Source: Claveliimonas monacensis (GTDB taxonomy: Bacteria > Bacillota > Clostridia > Lachnospirales > Lachnospiraceae). Taken from it: 64,000 nt of DNA. The stretch lies in the NCBI RefSeq assembly GCF_014982975.1, contig NZ_JADCKL010000003.1, forward strand, positions 223,523 to 287,522, given 5' to 3'. This document shows, one piece after another, positions 35,926 through 43,943 of this stretch (position 1 is the first letter of the stretch; the number at the start of each line of letters is the position of its first letter). The notes under the pieces were generated by a model that saw only the letters and a program-made list of their open reading frames with translations, did no database searches and was not told the DNA's origin. A program made the translations under genes and the position numbers.

Positions 35926-35952
35926 ACCTTTTCCTGATCCTTCCATAAAATA
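35926..35952 (+). promoter_or_regulatory. Candidate mother-cell sporulation promoter (sigma-K or sigma-E type) for cotJABC
   Basis: AC (35926-35927), 16 bp, then CATAAAATA (35944-35952) matches the AC-N16-CATAnnnTA pattern of sigma-K and the -10 of sigma-E. B. subtilis cotJABC is known to be sigma-E dependent. No sigma-A promoter is evident here. Confidence 0.5.
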
Positions 35953-35985
35953 ATAGTGCAGATTGAAATGGAAGGAGTAATTTAC

Positions 35986-36300
35986 ATGCCGAATTACCGT
36001 TATCAGGCACAGGACTGCCAGAGGCGGCAGGGCCGGGGCTATCCGAATCAGGGGATGCAGCAGCGTGGAACCATGCAGCAGACGGCCATGCACCAGGCAA
36101 ATATGCGGCATAGGGCTGCAGACCAGGCAGCAGGCCGCTGCCTGCCGGACTCACGGACGCTCTCTGACCTGCCCATTGCCATGGCCTATGTGCCGTGGCA
36201 GGAGTGGTGTGGAATATTGGAACTGGAAAAAGGACTTTGCTGCGGGACTATCTTTGAGGAGCTGAACAAACCATTTACAGGAGCAGGAGGGAGACGCTGA
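35986..36300 (+). CDS. cotJA: Spore coat associated protein CotJA
   Basis: 104 residues. A Gln/Arg/Met-rich N-terminal half is followed by the conserved CotJA core AMAYVPWQEW then LEKGLCCGTIFEELNKPF. CotJ proteins are part of the spore coat or inner-coat layer made in the mother cell. ATG 35986 with AAGGAG 8 bp upstream is chosen; earlier in-frame codons lie inside the ribosome site. Its stop overlaps the cotJB start. Confidence 0.88.
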   Translation: MPNYRYQAQDCQRRQGRGYPNQGMQQRGTMQQTAMHQANMRHRAADQAAGRCLPDSRTLSDLPIAMAYVPWQEWCGILELEKGLCCGTIFEELNKPFTGAGGRR

Positions 36301-36572
36301 TGGCAGAAAACAGACCATGCAGGAAGGACCTGCTTCACTGGATCAATGTGATCAGTTTTGCGATGAATGACACAACGCTTTTTCTTGATACACATCCGCA
36401 CAACAGGGAGGCGTTGGAATTTTTTGAGGAGTGCCAGTCCAAGAGGAACCGCGCTTTGAAAGAATACGCCAAATACTACGGGCCTCTCACCATTGATACG
36501 GCGGACGTCTCCGAGACAGACAGGTGGAACTGGATCAATGAACCGTGGCCGTGGCAGGAAGGGGGATGCTGA
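36300..36572 (+). CDS. cotJB: Spore coat protein CotJB
   Basis: 90 residues, the usual size. CotJB motifs are visible: LLHWINVISFAMNDTTLFLDTHP (in parts, LHWINVISFAMND and LFLDTHP), then YYGPLT and WNWINEPWPW. It is translated from an ATG overlapping the cotJA stop by one base (TGATG), so the two are coupled. It is a coat component of unknown chemistry. Confidence 0.92.
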   Translation: MAENRPCRKDLLHWINVISFAMNDTTLFLDTHPHNREALEFFEECQSKRNRALKEYAKYYGPLTIDTADVSETDRWNWINEPWPWQEGGC

Positions 36573-36575
36573 TTT

Positions 36576-37178
36576 ATGTGGAATTATGAGAAGAGACTGC
36601 AGTACCCGGTGAAGATCACCCAGACCAACCCGAGACTGGCCCAGGTGATCATAAGCCAGTTCGGAGGCCCTGACGGTGAATTGGGGGCTTCCATGCGCTA
36701 CCTCTCCCAGAGGTACACCATGCCCTACAAGGAAGTGACAGGTACACTGACAGATGTCGGAACAGAAGAGCTGGCTCACCTCGAAATTGTGTGCGCCATT
36801 GTTTACCAGCTCACGAAGAACCTGACGCCGGAGGAGATCGAGCGATCCGGCTTTGACAAATACTATGTGGATCACACGCTGGCTCTGTGGCCTCAGTCTG
36901 CCGGCGGCGTGCCCTGGAGCTCCACCACATTCCAGTCCAAGGGGGATCCCATCACGGACCTGCATGAAGATATGGCAGCAGAGCAGAAAGCCAGGACCAC
37001 CTACGACAACATCCTGCGGCTTGTGAAAGATCCGGAGGTGGCAGACCCCATCCGGTTCCTGCGGGCCAGGGAGATCGTCCATTACCAGAGATTCGGCGAG
37101 AGCCTGCGCATTGTACAGGATCATTTGGACAGCCGCAACTTCTATGCATTCAACCCGGCATTTGATCTGGGAAAATAA
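36576..37178 (+). CDS. cotJC: Spore coat manganese catalase CotJC
   Basis: 200 residues of the di-manganese catalase fold. Metal-ligand motifs of the family appear as GELGASMRYLSQ, GTEELAHLEIV and LHEDMAAEQKARTTYD, and REIVHYQRFGE near 160. It likely removes hydrogen peroxide in the spore coat. The gene is 3 bp after cotJB and ends the cotJ operon. Confidence 0.93.
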   Translation: MWNYEKRLQYPVKITQTNPRLAQVIISQFGGPDGELGASMRYLSQRYTMPYKEVTGTLTDVGTEELAHLEIVCAIVYQLTKNLTPEEIERSGFDKYYVDHTLALWPQSAGGVPWSSTTFQSKGDPITDLHEDMAAEQKARTTYDNILRLVKDPEVADPIRFLRAREIVHYQRFGESLRIVQDHLDSRNFYAFNPAFDLGK

Positions 37179-37194
37179 AATGAGCACCAAGCCA

Positions 37195-37248
37195 GGCCCG
37201 GTCCGGCGGGAGGCGCATCTGCACGGCGCGCCCGCTCCGGGCTTGTTT
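37195..37248 (+). terminator. GC-rich terminator after cotJC
   Basis: AGGCCCGG (37194-37201) pairs with CCGGGCTT (37237-37244) allowing one G-U, with an inner GCGGG/CCCGC stem, then a T run (37246-37250). The T run also forms the -35 of the next promoter. Confidence 0.8.
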
Positions 37249-37271
37249 TTATCTCCGGTTGCCGTTATAAT
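37243..37271 (+). promoter_or_regulatory. Sigma-A type promoter for the stand-alone FtsW/RodA gene
   Basis: TTGTTT (37243-37248) and a perfect TATAAT (37266-37271) with a 17-bp spacer. The -35 overlaps the tail of the cotJC terminator. Confidence 0.65.
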
Positions 37272-37316
37272 ATATGCGTCGATGTAGACTGACGCAATGA
37301 TTGGAGTGTAAATAGA

Positions 37317-38552
37317 ATGGACAACAGAAACAGCAAAGTCAGGCAGATGCCTGACCGCAGCAGGGGGAACGGAAGTCCGCGGGGAGCCTATACAAGATCG
37401 GAGAAGGTGCGGGCGAGAGTGAAAAACAGTATACGGTACTTTGACTACAGTCTGGTGGCCTCCATGGTCTTCCTGATCTGCTTTGGCCTGGTCATGCTCT
37501 ACAGTGCCAGTGCCTATGCGGCCCAGGTGGACTATAACGACAGTATGTACTATTTTAAGAGACAGATCTTTTTCTGCCTGGCGGGCGCGGCGGGAGCTTA
37601 CATAGTCTCGCTGATCGACTACCATATCTGGGCAAAGCTGGCGAAGCGGATCTTTTTCTTTTCTCTGATCCTGATGGCGCTGGTGCAGACTCCTCTGGGA
37701 AAAGAAGTGAACGGCGCCAGGCGCTGGATCCGGCTTCCTTTTAATCAGCAGCTGCAGCCCTCCGAGCTTGCGAAGATCGCAGTCATCCTTTTCATCCCGG
37801 TGGTGATCTGCCAGGTTGGAAAACAGATCAATACCCTGGCAGGGGTTGTGCGGGTTCTCTGCTGGGGAGCGCTCTCGGCGGCCTGCGTCTTTTTCCTGAC
37901 GGAAAATCTGAGCACCGCTATTATCGTGTTCGGCATTTCTTTTTTGATGGTCTTTATCGTCCACCCCAAGAAGGCTGTATTTATAGTGCCTGTGGTGGTG
38001 GGAGTTCTGGCGGTGCTCCTCATACCGATGATCCTGGGGCCCCTTGTGCAGGCGGGGGACTTTGAGGGAAATTTCCGCCTGGGAAGGCTTCTTGTGTGGC
38101 TGGATCCGGAGCGGTACTCCTCCGGCCTTGGCTATCAGGTGGTGCAGGGTCTCTACGCAGTGGGATCCGGCGGCTTTTTTGGGAAAGGGCTTGGAAACAG
38201 TGCCCAGAAGCAGTTCATCCCGGAGGTGCAGAACGACATGATCCTGTCCGTCATCTGTGAGGAGCTGGGCGTGTTCGGCGCCATTATGGTACTGCTTTTG
38301 TTCGGGCTTTTGCTGTACAGGCTCATGGTGATCGCACAGAATGCGCCGGATATGTATGGCGCTCTTGTGGCCAGCGGCATTTTCTCCCATATCGCTCTTC
38401 AGGTCATATTGAACGTAGCTGTGGTGATCAATCTGATCCCCAACACAGGAATCACACTTCCTTTTATCAGCTACGGAGGCACGTCGATCCTCTTTCTGAT
38501 GGCGGAAATGGGACTTGCTCTGGGAATTTCCAGAAAGATTAAGATGGGATGA
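37317..38552 (+). CDS. FtsW/RodA/SpoVE family SEDS peptidoglycan polymerase
   Basis: 411 residues with about ten membrane segments after a basic cytoplasmic N terminus of about 40 residues. Family marks: MLYSASAYAA (near 60), RRWIRLPFNQQLQPSELAK (near 133-151), LLVWLDPERYSSGLGYQVVQ (in parts, near 260), and the GITLPFISYGGTS end motif. SEDS proteins polymerise glycan strands from lipid II. It is transcribed alone. A second SEDS gene sits in the division cluster, so this copy may serve elongation (RodA role) or sporulation (SpoVE role). Confidence 0.9.
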   Translation: MDNRNSKVRQMPDRSRGNGSPRGAYTRSEKVRARVKNSIRYFDYSLVASMVFLICFGLVMLYSASAYAAQVDYNDSMYYFKRQIFFCLAGAAGAYIVSLIDYHIWAKLAKRIFFFSLILMALVQTPLGKEVNGARRWIRLPFNQQLQPSELAKIAVILFIPVVICQVGKQINTLAGVVRVLCWGALSAACVFFLTENLSTAIIVFGISFLMVFIVHPKKAVFIVPVVVGVLAVLLIPMILGPLVQAGDFEGNFRLGRLLVWLDPERYSSGLGYQVVQGLYAVGSGGFFGKGLGNSAQKQFIPEVQNDMILSVICEELGVFGAIMVLLLFGLLLYRLMVIAQNAPDMYGALVASGIFSHIALQVILNVAVVINLIPNTGITLPFISYGGTSILFLMAEMGLALGISRKIKMG

Positions 38553-38564
38553 TCGGATTTCCCC

Positions 38565-38593
38565 TTTTCAACTGCAGGTTATTGTGCTATGAT
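38565..38593 (+). promoter_or_regulatory. Possible promoter for degV
   Basis: TTTTCA (38565-38570), 17 bp, TATGAT (38588-38593), with an extended TG two bases before the -10. A second TATAAT at 38619-38624 lacks a good -35. Confidence 0.45.
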
Positions 38594-38655
38594 ATATAAA
38601 GTGGTTTTTGATACTACGTATAATAGCAACGGATAACGCGGAGGATTGATCGGAA

Positions 38656-39495
38656 ATGAGTTATAAGATTATTGTGGACAGCTGCGGGGAACTTACAGAG
38701 GATATGAAGCGCTCTGGACATTTTGAGACAGCTTCACTGAGTATTGATATTGATGAGCATCACATTGTGGATGATGAGACATTTGATCAGAAGAGGTTTC
38801 TGGCACTGATCGCCCAGAGTCCCCATTCACCAAAGTCCTCCTGCCCCTCGCCTGAGGCGTACATGGAAGGGTATCACTGTGAGGCCAAGAGAGTCTATGC
38901 CGTGACTCTGTCTGCTGAGCTCAGTGGTTCCTACAACAGCGCCGTGCTGGGGAAAAACCTGTACCACGAAGAGTACGGAGACAAAGAGATCTATGTCTTT
39001 AATTCCCGCTCTGCATCCGTCGGTGAGACGCTGATCGCCCTGAAGATCGCGGAGTGCGAGGAGGCGGGCATGGACTTCGAGGAGGTAGTGCGCACAGTGG
39101 AGGGCTACATTGAGAGCCAGCATACCTACTTTGTCCTGGAGACCCTGGAGACCCTCCGCAAGAACGGGCGGCTGAAGGGAATTAAGTCTCTGATGGCCTC
39201 CGCTTTAAATATCAAGCCTGTCATGGGCTCCACGCCTCAGGGCACGATCTGCCAGTTAGGGCAGGCCAGAGGGATCAAGAAGGCTCTGGCAAAAATGATC
39301 GACGAGGTTGTGCAGGGCGTGAAGAAACCGGAGGAAAAGATACTGGCTATCAGCCACTGCAACTGTCCCGAGCGGGCGCAGAAAGTGAAAGAGATGCTCC
39401 TTGAGAGGATAAACCCCAAGGATGTGATCCTGCTGGATACGGCGGGGATCAGCAGCATGTATGCCGCTGACGGGGGCATAATCGTGGTTGTATAA
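38656..39495 (+). CDS. DegV family fatty-acid-binding protein
   Basis: 279 residues. The N terminus YKIIVDSCGEL and the central LSAELSGSYNSA and VFNSRSASVGE are typical of DegV proteins, which bind a fatty acid and can act as FakB partners of the fatty-acid kinase FakA in phospholipid supply. No fakA is nearby. The name DegV reflects an old B. subtilis locus label and says nothing about protease control. Confidence 0.9.
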   Translation: MSYKIIVDSCGELTEDMKRSGHFETASLSIDIDEHHIVDDETFDQKRFLALIAQSPHSPKSSCPSPEAYMEGYHCEAKRVYAVTLSAELSGSYNSAVLGKNLYHEEYGDKEIYVFNSRSASVGETLIALKIAECEEAGMDFEEVVRTVEGYIESQHTYFVLETLETLRKNGRLKGIKSLMASALNIKPVMGSTPQGTICQLGQARGIKKALAKMIDEVVQGVKKPEEKILAISHCNCPERAQKVKEMLLERINPKDVILLDTAGISSMYAADGGIIVVV

Positions 39496-39516
39496 TCATC
39501 CTTTTTGTGATAGAAT
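39488..39516 (+). promoter_or_regulatory. Sigma-A type promoter for the 80-residue membrane protein
   Basis: TTGTAT (39488-39493) and TAGAAT (39511-39516) with a 17-bp spacer and an extended TG before the -10. The -35 overlaps the degV stop. Confidence 0.55.
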
Positions 39517-39554
39517 AGGCACTAGCTGATGATTGATAGAAGGAGTGCACACAG

Positions 39555-39797
39555 ATGAGCCAGGAAAAAGTGGACAAATATAAAAAAGAAAAAGCGAACC
39601 GCAAGAAGACCATGAAAAAGGAGAAGATCCAGTATTACATCCGCCGTTGTGTTGTGGCCGTGCTGGCTGTGGCGCTGGTGGGATGGATCGGATATTCAGC
39701 CTTCAGGGTGTACGAGGACAGCAGGCCTGTGGAGACTGCTGAGGTGAATTACAACGCCATTACAGATTATGAGACCAGCCTGAACACGGGGGAATGA
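39555..39797 (+). CDS. Small single-pass membrane protein of unknown function
   Basis: 80 residues. A very Lys-rich N terminus (about 1-30) precedes one membrane segment (about 33-52), and an acidic tail of about 25 residues should be outside. AAGGAGTG lies 9 bp ahead of the start, and the gene has its own promoter and terminator, which argues it is real. I do not recognise the family. Sitting just ahead of the division cluster, it could be a small envelope or divisome-associated protein, which is inference. Confidence 0.7.
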   Translation: MSQEKVDKYKKEKANRKKTMKKEKIQYYIRRCVVAVLAVALVGWIGYSAFRVYEDSRPVETAEVNYNAITDYETSLNTGE

Positions 39798-39840
39798 TCC
39801 GGAGCGGATGAGCGTATATATATCATAGTGGAAGATAAGA

Positions 39841-39870
39841 GAAGACGGGAAAGTCCCGCCTTCTTTTTTT
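39841..39870 (+). terminator. Intrinsic terminator before the division cluster
   Basis: GAAGACGGGA (39841-39850) pairs with TCCCGCCTTC (39854-39863) with one mismatch, followed by seven T residues. Confidence 0.9.
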
Positions 39871-39905
39871 GTGCCCTTTATTTTGGATTTTTACGAAAAA
39901 AGGGG

Positions 39906-39934
39906 TTGAAATCACCTGTGAAGTGGTTTACAAT
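39906..39934 (+). promoter_or_regulatory. Sigma-A promoter of the mraZ division cluster
   Basis: TTGAAA (39906-39911) and TACAAT (39929-39934) with a 17-bp spacer. The MraZ boxes begin inside the spacer and run over the -10, so bound MraZ would block polymerase. Confidence 0.75.
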
Positions 39935-39997
39935 GGTTTCAAGTGGTAGAAAGTGGTGAAAAGTGGTACAAAGTGGAGCGAAAGTGGCAGACCACTT
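39921..39997 (+). promoter_or_regulatory. Array of decameric MraZ boxes
   Basis: AAGTGG is repeated with a 10-bp step at 39921, 39941, 39951, 39961, 39971 and 39982 (one base late), with a degenerate CAATGG at 39931. An inverted CCACTT lies at 39992-39997, forming a palindrome with the last box. MraZ represses its own operon by binding such direct repeats: TGGG-N5 in E. coli, AAGTGG-type in Mycoplasma. Seven units is longer than the three or four usually described. Confidence 0.85.
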
Positions 39998-40016
39998 TGA
40001 AAGAGGGTGAGTTCTG

Positions 40017-40457
40017 ATGTTGAAAGGAGAGTACAGTCATAATATCGACCCGAAGGGGAGGGTGATCATTCCAGCCAAGTTCCGTGACGATCTGGGGGAG
40101 CATTTCGTCATAACAAAAGGCATGGAGAACTGCCTGTACGTGTATCCGGAAAACGAATGGACCGCTTTCGAAGAGAAACTTAACGCCTTACCAACGACCA
40201 CAGACAAAAAAGCCCGTGCTTTTGCACATTTCTTTCAGGGAAGTGCGAATGACGGCGACCTTGACAAGCAAGGTAGAACACTGATCCCACCAGCCCTGCG
40301 CAGCTACGCAAAACTCGAGAAAGAGGTTGTGTTTATCGGTATGGGGAAGCGTGCCGAGATCTGGGACAAGGCCAGATGGGATGAAAAGAATGCTGAACTG
40401 GAACTCACGATTGAGGATATCGCATCTGATATGGAGGAGAGTGGATTCAGTATCTAG
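40017..40457 (+). CDS. mraZ: Transcriptional regulator MraZ
   Basis: 146 residues, two AbrB-like half-domains (each starting with a K-GR-type strand: [15 protein letters not shown] near 8, [15 protein letters not shown] near 82). MraZ forms a ring oligomer that binds repeated boxes in its own promoter and represses the division and wall cluster. The boxes are visible just upstream. It is the first gene of the operon and rsmH follows after 11 bp. Confidence 0.96.
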   Translation: MLKGEYSHNIDPKGRVIIPAKFRDDLGEHFVITKGMENCLYVYPENEWTAFEEKLNALPTTTDKKARAFAHFFQGSANDGDLDKQGRTLIPPALRSYAKLEKEVVFIGMGKRAEIWDKARWDEKNAELELTIEDIASDMEESGFSI

Positions 40458-40468
40458 AGGGAGAAGAT

Positions 40469-41404
40469 ATGGAATTTAAACACAGGTCAGTATTGCTTGA
40501 AGAAACTGTCAATGGATTAAACATCAAGCCGGACGGCATTTACGTAGACGGAACGCTTGGTGGAGGCGGACATGCATACGAGATATGCAGACGCCTTGGC
40601 AACAAGGGGAGTATTGTAGGAATAGACCAGGATGAAGCGGCCATAGAGGCAGCAGGCATCCGCTTAAAGGACTTCGGGGAGAAAGTCACAATAGTCCGGA
40701 GCAACTATTGTGAAATGAAGTCCGTGCTCCAAGGATTAGGCATTGACAAAGTCGATGGGATCGTGCTCGATCTGGGCGTATCATCTTATCAGTTAGATAC
40801 GGCAGAGCGGGGATTCTCCTATCGCGAAGATGCACCCCTGGATATGAGGATGGACAGGCGTCAGACGATGACGGCCAGGGACATTGTCAATGACTACAGT
40901 GAGAAGGACCTCTATCGCGTTATAAGAGATTACGGGGAGGATAAGTTTGCCAAGAATATTGCCAAACATATCGTGATCGAACGCGAAAAGAGGTCCATTG
41001 AAACTACCGGACAGCTGACGGAGATCATCAGGGGAGCCATCCCTATGAAATTCCAGAAAAAGTCCGGGCATCCGGCAAAGAGGACATTTCAGGCTATCCG
41101 GATCGAGCTGAACAGAGAGCTGGATGTGCTGAAAAATTCTCTGGATGAGATGATCGATCTGCTGAATCCGGGCGGAAGGCTGTGTATCATCACCTTCCAT
41201 TCCCTGGAAGACCGGATCGTAAAGAGTGCATTTAAGAAAAATGAAGACCCCTGCACATGCCCGAAGGATTTTCCGGTGTGCGTGTGCGGAAAGGTGTCAA
41301 AAGGGAGTATTTTAACTAGAAAACCAATTCTGCCAAGCGAGGAGGAACTGGAGGAAAACAGCCGTTCCAAGAGCGCGAAACTTCGGATTTTCGAGAGAAA
41401 ATAG
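40469..41404 (+). CDS. rsmH: 16S rRNA (cytosine-1402 N4)-methyltransferase
   Basis: 311 residues. The SAM motif [11 protein letters not shown] is at 26-36, and [11 protein letters not shown] and [16 protein letters not shown] follow as in RsmH (MraW). It methylates C1402 of 16S rRNA in the decoding centre. A Cys-rich stretch near the end ([16 protein letters not shown]) is usual for clostridial members. It keeps its conserved place after mraZ. Confidence 0.96.
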   Translation: MEFKHRSVLLEETVNGLNIKPDGIYVDGTLGGGGHAYEICRRLGNKGSIVGIDQDEAAIEAAGIRLKDFGEKVTIVRSNYCEMKSVLQGLGIDKVDGIVLDLGVSSYQLDTAERGFSYREDAPLDMRMDRRQTMTARDIVNDYSEKDLYRVIRDYGEDKFAKNIAKHIVIEREKRSIETTGQLTEIIRGAIPMKFQKKSGHPAKRTFQAIRIELNRELDVLKNSLDEMIDLLNPGGRLCIITFHSLEDRIVKSAFKKNEDPCTCPKDFPVCVCGKVSKGSILTRKPILPSEEELEENSRSKSAKLRIFERK

Positions 41405-41442
41405 GAGGGCAGACGGGGAGTATATAGAAAGGGGAAGATCAG

Positions 41443-42000
41443 ATGGCGGCAAGAAGAGCATCATCGGGGAGAATAAATACATATAGAAGAAGCGGCGCTG
41501 ACACCCGTTCTATGTACGTGTATGGAAATACAGTGACAAAGCCGGATTACGAGCCGCAGCGGCGCGGGGAGCCTCAGAGGGAGGAGCGCCGCAGGAAGAA
41601 CAGCCGTCAGAGCCGGCAGGTCCGCCAGAACCAGAGAAGAGAGCTGCGGGTGGGAAAAAGATATGTGATCTTTCTCTCAGTTGCCGCAGTGATGGCTCTT
41701 TTTATCTGTGTGAACTATGTGCGTCTCCAGTCGGAGATCAGCAGCCGCTCCAGCAATATCACCGCTTTGCAGGAAGAGCTGGCTGATATGCGGGAAGAGA
41801 ACACCACAAAATACAACTCCATTATCGACTCTGTTAATCTGGATCAGATCAAGCAGAAGGCGGAGACCGAGATGGGTATGGTGCCTGCACAGAGCAGCCA
41901 GATCGTGGAGTATGAAAACCCGGATGAAGGCTATGTAAAACAGTATGAGCAGATACCGGAGAGCGGCATCATCGCAAGCGCGGACAATGTACAGGACTAA
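41443..42000 (+). CDS. ftsL: FtsL-like septum protein
   Basis: 185 residues. A long Arg/Gln-rich cytoplasmic part (1-68) precedes one membrane segment (about 69-88) and an external coiled coil (about 90-140), the layout of FtsL. FtsL with DivIC and FtsQ links the SEDS polymerase and PBP at the septum. Position between rsmH and the class B PBP is the standard FtsL slot. Sequence identity to FtsL is weak, as usual for this family, so the name rests on layout and place. Confidence 0.8.
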   Translation: MAARRASSGRINTYRRSGADTRSMYVYGNTVTKPDYEPQRRGEPQREERRRKNSRQSRQVRQNQRRELRVGKRYVIFLSVAAVMALFICVNYVRLQSEISSRSSNITALQEELADMREENTTKYNSIIDSVNLDQIKQKAETEMGMVPAQSSQIVEYENPDEGYVKQYEQIPESGIIASADNVQD

Positions 42001-42009
42001 GGTGTGAAG

Positions 42010-43869
42010 ATGACCAAAAAAGTAAAAAAAATATTGCGGAAAAAATTTCCCAAATTTATGCAGAAAAAGCTAGTTATCCTCTATGTGGGGATCATACTAG
42101 CTTTTGCTGGTCTTGTGGTGAGGATCACTTACATCAATGCGGCCAGCGGAGAAGAATACACGAAGATCGTACTGGACCAGCAGCAGTACGACAGCAGAAC
42201 GATCCCCTACAAGAGGGGAGATATTGTGGACCGGAACGGCACCAAGCTGGCAACCAGCGAGCGGGTGTACAATGTGGTGCTGGATGTGAAGGCCATGCTG
42301 GACGATGAGGACTATGTGGAGCCCACCAAGCAGGTGCTGAAAGACTGTTTTGGCATCGAGGAGGAGACGGTGGACAACCTGATAGAGAACAATCCGGACA
42401 GCAGGTACAGTGTCCTGCTGAAGGGGATTGACTATGAGACTGCCCAAAAGTTCAATGCCATAGACGAGGATGATGAGAACTATCCCAATGTGCGGGGGAT
42501 CTGGCTGGAAGACGATTACCAAAGAACCTACCCCTACAGTACACTGGCATCGGATGTGATCGGATTTACTGTAGATGGGAATGTGGGAAACGGTGGTATA
42601 GAAGGATGCTACAATTCCACCCTTAACGGCACAGACGGCCGGGAGTACGGCTATCTGGACAGCGGTTCATCTGTGGAGCGGACCGTGAAAGAGCCGGTAA
42701 ACGGAAAGACCGTAGTGTCTACCATAGATCTGCAGGTACAGAGCGTGGTGGAAAAATACATCCAGCAGTTCAACGATGAGAGAAAAAACAATGCGACTCC
42801 GGGAGAGGGTAGTAAAAATACGGCTGTCATGGTCATGAATCCCCAGAATGGGGAGATCCTGGCAGAGGCCAGCTATCCAAACTACGACCTGAACAATCCC
42901 AGAGATCTGACAAAATACTACACCCAGGAACAGCTGGACGCCATGAGCGACCAGGAGAAGCTGGATGCGCTCAACAACCTTTGGAAAAATTTTTGTGTCA
43001 CAGACACATACGAGCCAGGTTCGACCATCAAGCCCTTCACGGTAGCGGCGGCCCTGGAGACGGGGGCGCTCACAGGGGAAGAGACCTTTTACTGCGGCGG
43101 TTCCCTCCATATAGGCGACTATGACATCCACTGTATCAACCGGGATGGCCACGGTACCCTGACGGTAAAGGGAGCCATAGAAAACTCCTGCAACGTGGCG
43201 CTGATGCAGATCGGCGAGATGATCGGTGCGGTGGATTTTACGAAATATCAGCATATATTTGGATTCGGTGAGATGACAGGCATCGATCTCCCGGGAGAGG
43301 CGGAGACATCCGGCCTTCTCTACACGGCAGACAATATGGATGAGACCAGCCTTGCCACCAACGCCTTCGGACAGAACTTTAACGTGACGATGACCCAGAT
43401 GATGGCGGGCTTCTGCTCCCTCATCAACGGCGGATACTATTATGAGCCCCACATTGTCAAGCAGATCCAGGATGAAAATGGAAATGTCATTGAGAATGTG
43501 GACCCTGTCCTTGTGAAGCGGACCGTCTCTGAGGAGACAAGCACGCTGGTGAAGGACTACATGAGAGGTGTGGTACTGGAGGGCAGCGGACAGCCTGCGG
43601 ACATCGCAGGGTACGAAGTGGGAGGAAAGACCGGAACAGCGGAGAAACTTCCCAGAAGCGAGGGCAAGAACCTTGTGTCCTTTATCGCCTACGCACCGCA
43701 GGAGAATCCGGAGATCGCTGTGTACGTTGTCATCGATGAGCCCAACGAATATGATCAGGCGCAGAGCTCCCTGGCTGTCCAGATGGCCAGCGACATTATG
43801 AAGGAGATCTTCCCCTATCTGGGCATCACTCAGACAGCAGTGGATCAGACTGCAGCGGAAGCGCAGTAA
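42010..43869 (+). CDS. Class B penicillin-binding protein (FtsI/SpoVD type)
   Basis: 619 residues from ATG 42010 (an in-frame GTG at 42004 overlaps the AAGGTG ribosome site). One N-terminal membrane anchor, a dimerisation domain, then the transpeptidase with S338-T-I-K341, S393-C-N395 and K540-T-G. It cross-links peptidoglycan, most likely at the septum. There is no C-terminal PASTA domain, unlike B. subtilis SpoVD. A paralogous PBP gene follows directly. Confidence 0.93.
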   Translation: MTKKVKKILRKKFPKFMQKKLVILYVGIILAFAGLVVRITYINAASGEEYTKIVLDQQQYDSRTIPYKRGDIVDRNGTKLATSERVYNVVLDVKAMLDDEDYVEPTKQVLKDCFGIEEETVDNLIENNPDSRYSVLLKGIDYETAQKFNAIDEDDENYPNVRGIWLEDDYQRTYPYSTLASDVIGFTVDGNVGNGGIEGCYNSTLNGTDGREYGYLDSGSSVERTVKEPVNGKTVVSTIDLQVQSVVEKYIQQFNDERKNNATPGEGSKNTAVMVMNPQNGEILAEASYPNYDLNNPRDLTKYYTQEQLDAMSDQEKLDALNNLWKNFCVTDTYEPGSTIKPFTVAAALETGALTGEETFYCGGSLHIGDYDIHCINRDGHGTLTVKGAIENSCNVALMQIGEMIGAVDFTKYQHIFGFGEMTGIDLPGEAETSGLLYTADNMDETSLATNAFGQNFNVTMTQMMAGFCSLINGGYYYEPHIVKQIQDENGNVIENVDPVLVKRTVSEETSTLVKDYMRGVVLEGSGQPADIAGYEVGGKTGTAEKLPRSEGKNLVSFIAYAPQENPEIAVYVVIDEPNEYDQAQSSLAVQMASDIMKEIFPYLGITQTAVDQTAAEAQ

Positions 43870-43892
43870 AAACAGAATAAAGGCTTATGTAT

Positions 43893-43943
43893 AACCTCAC
43901 AAAAGCGTTCATAAATTGTAGAAAGGCTTTTGTGAGGTTTTTT
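43893..43943 (+). promoter_or_regulatory. Terminator-like hairpin overlapping the second PBP start region
   Basis: AACCTCACAAAAGC (43893-43906) pairs perfectly over 14 bp with GCTTTTGTGAGGTT (43926-43939), followed by T residues to 43943, the form of an intrinsic terminator. The 3' arm contains GTGAGG (43932-43937), which is also the best ribosome site for GTG 43944, 6 nt on. Folding would therefore both stop transcription and hide the ribosome site. Confidence 0.75.

Noticed and set aside
36186..38390. Very long open frame on the reverse strand across cotJABC and the FtsW/RodA gene
   Set aside because: It lies antisense to four well-supported genes, has no family motif, and follows from their codon bias.
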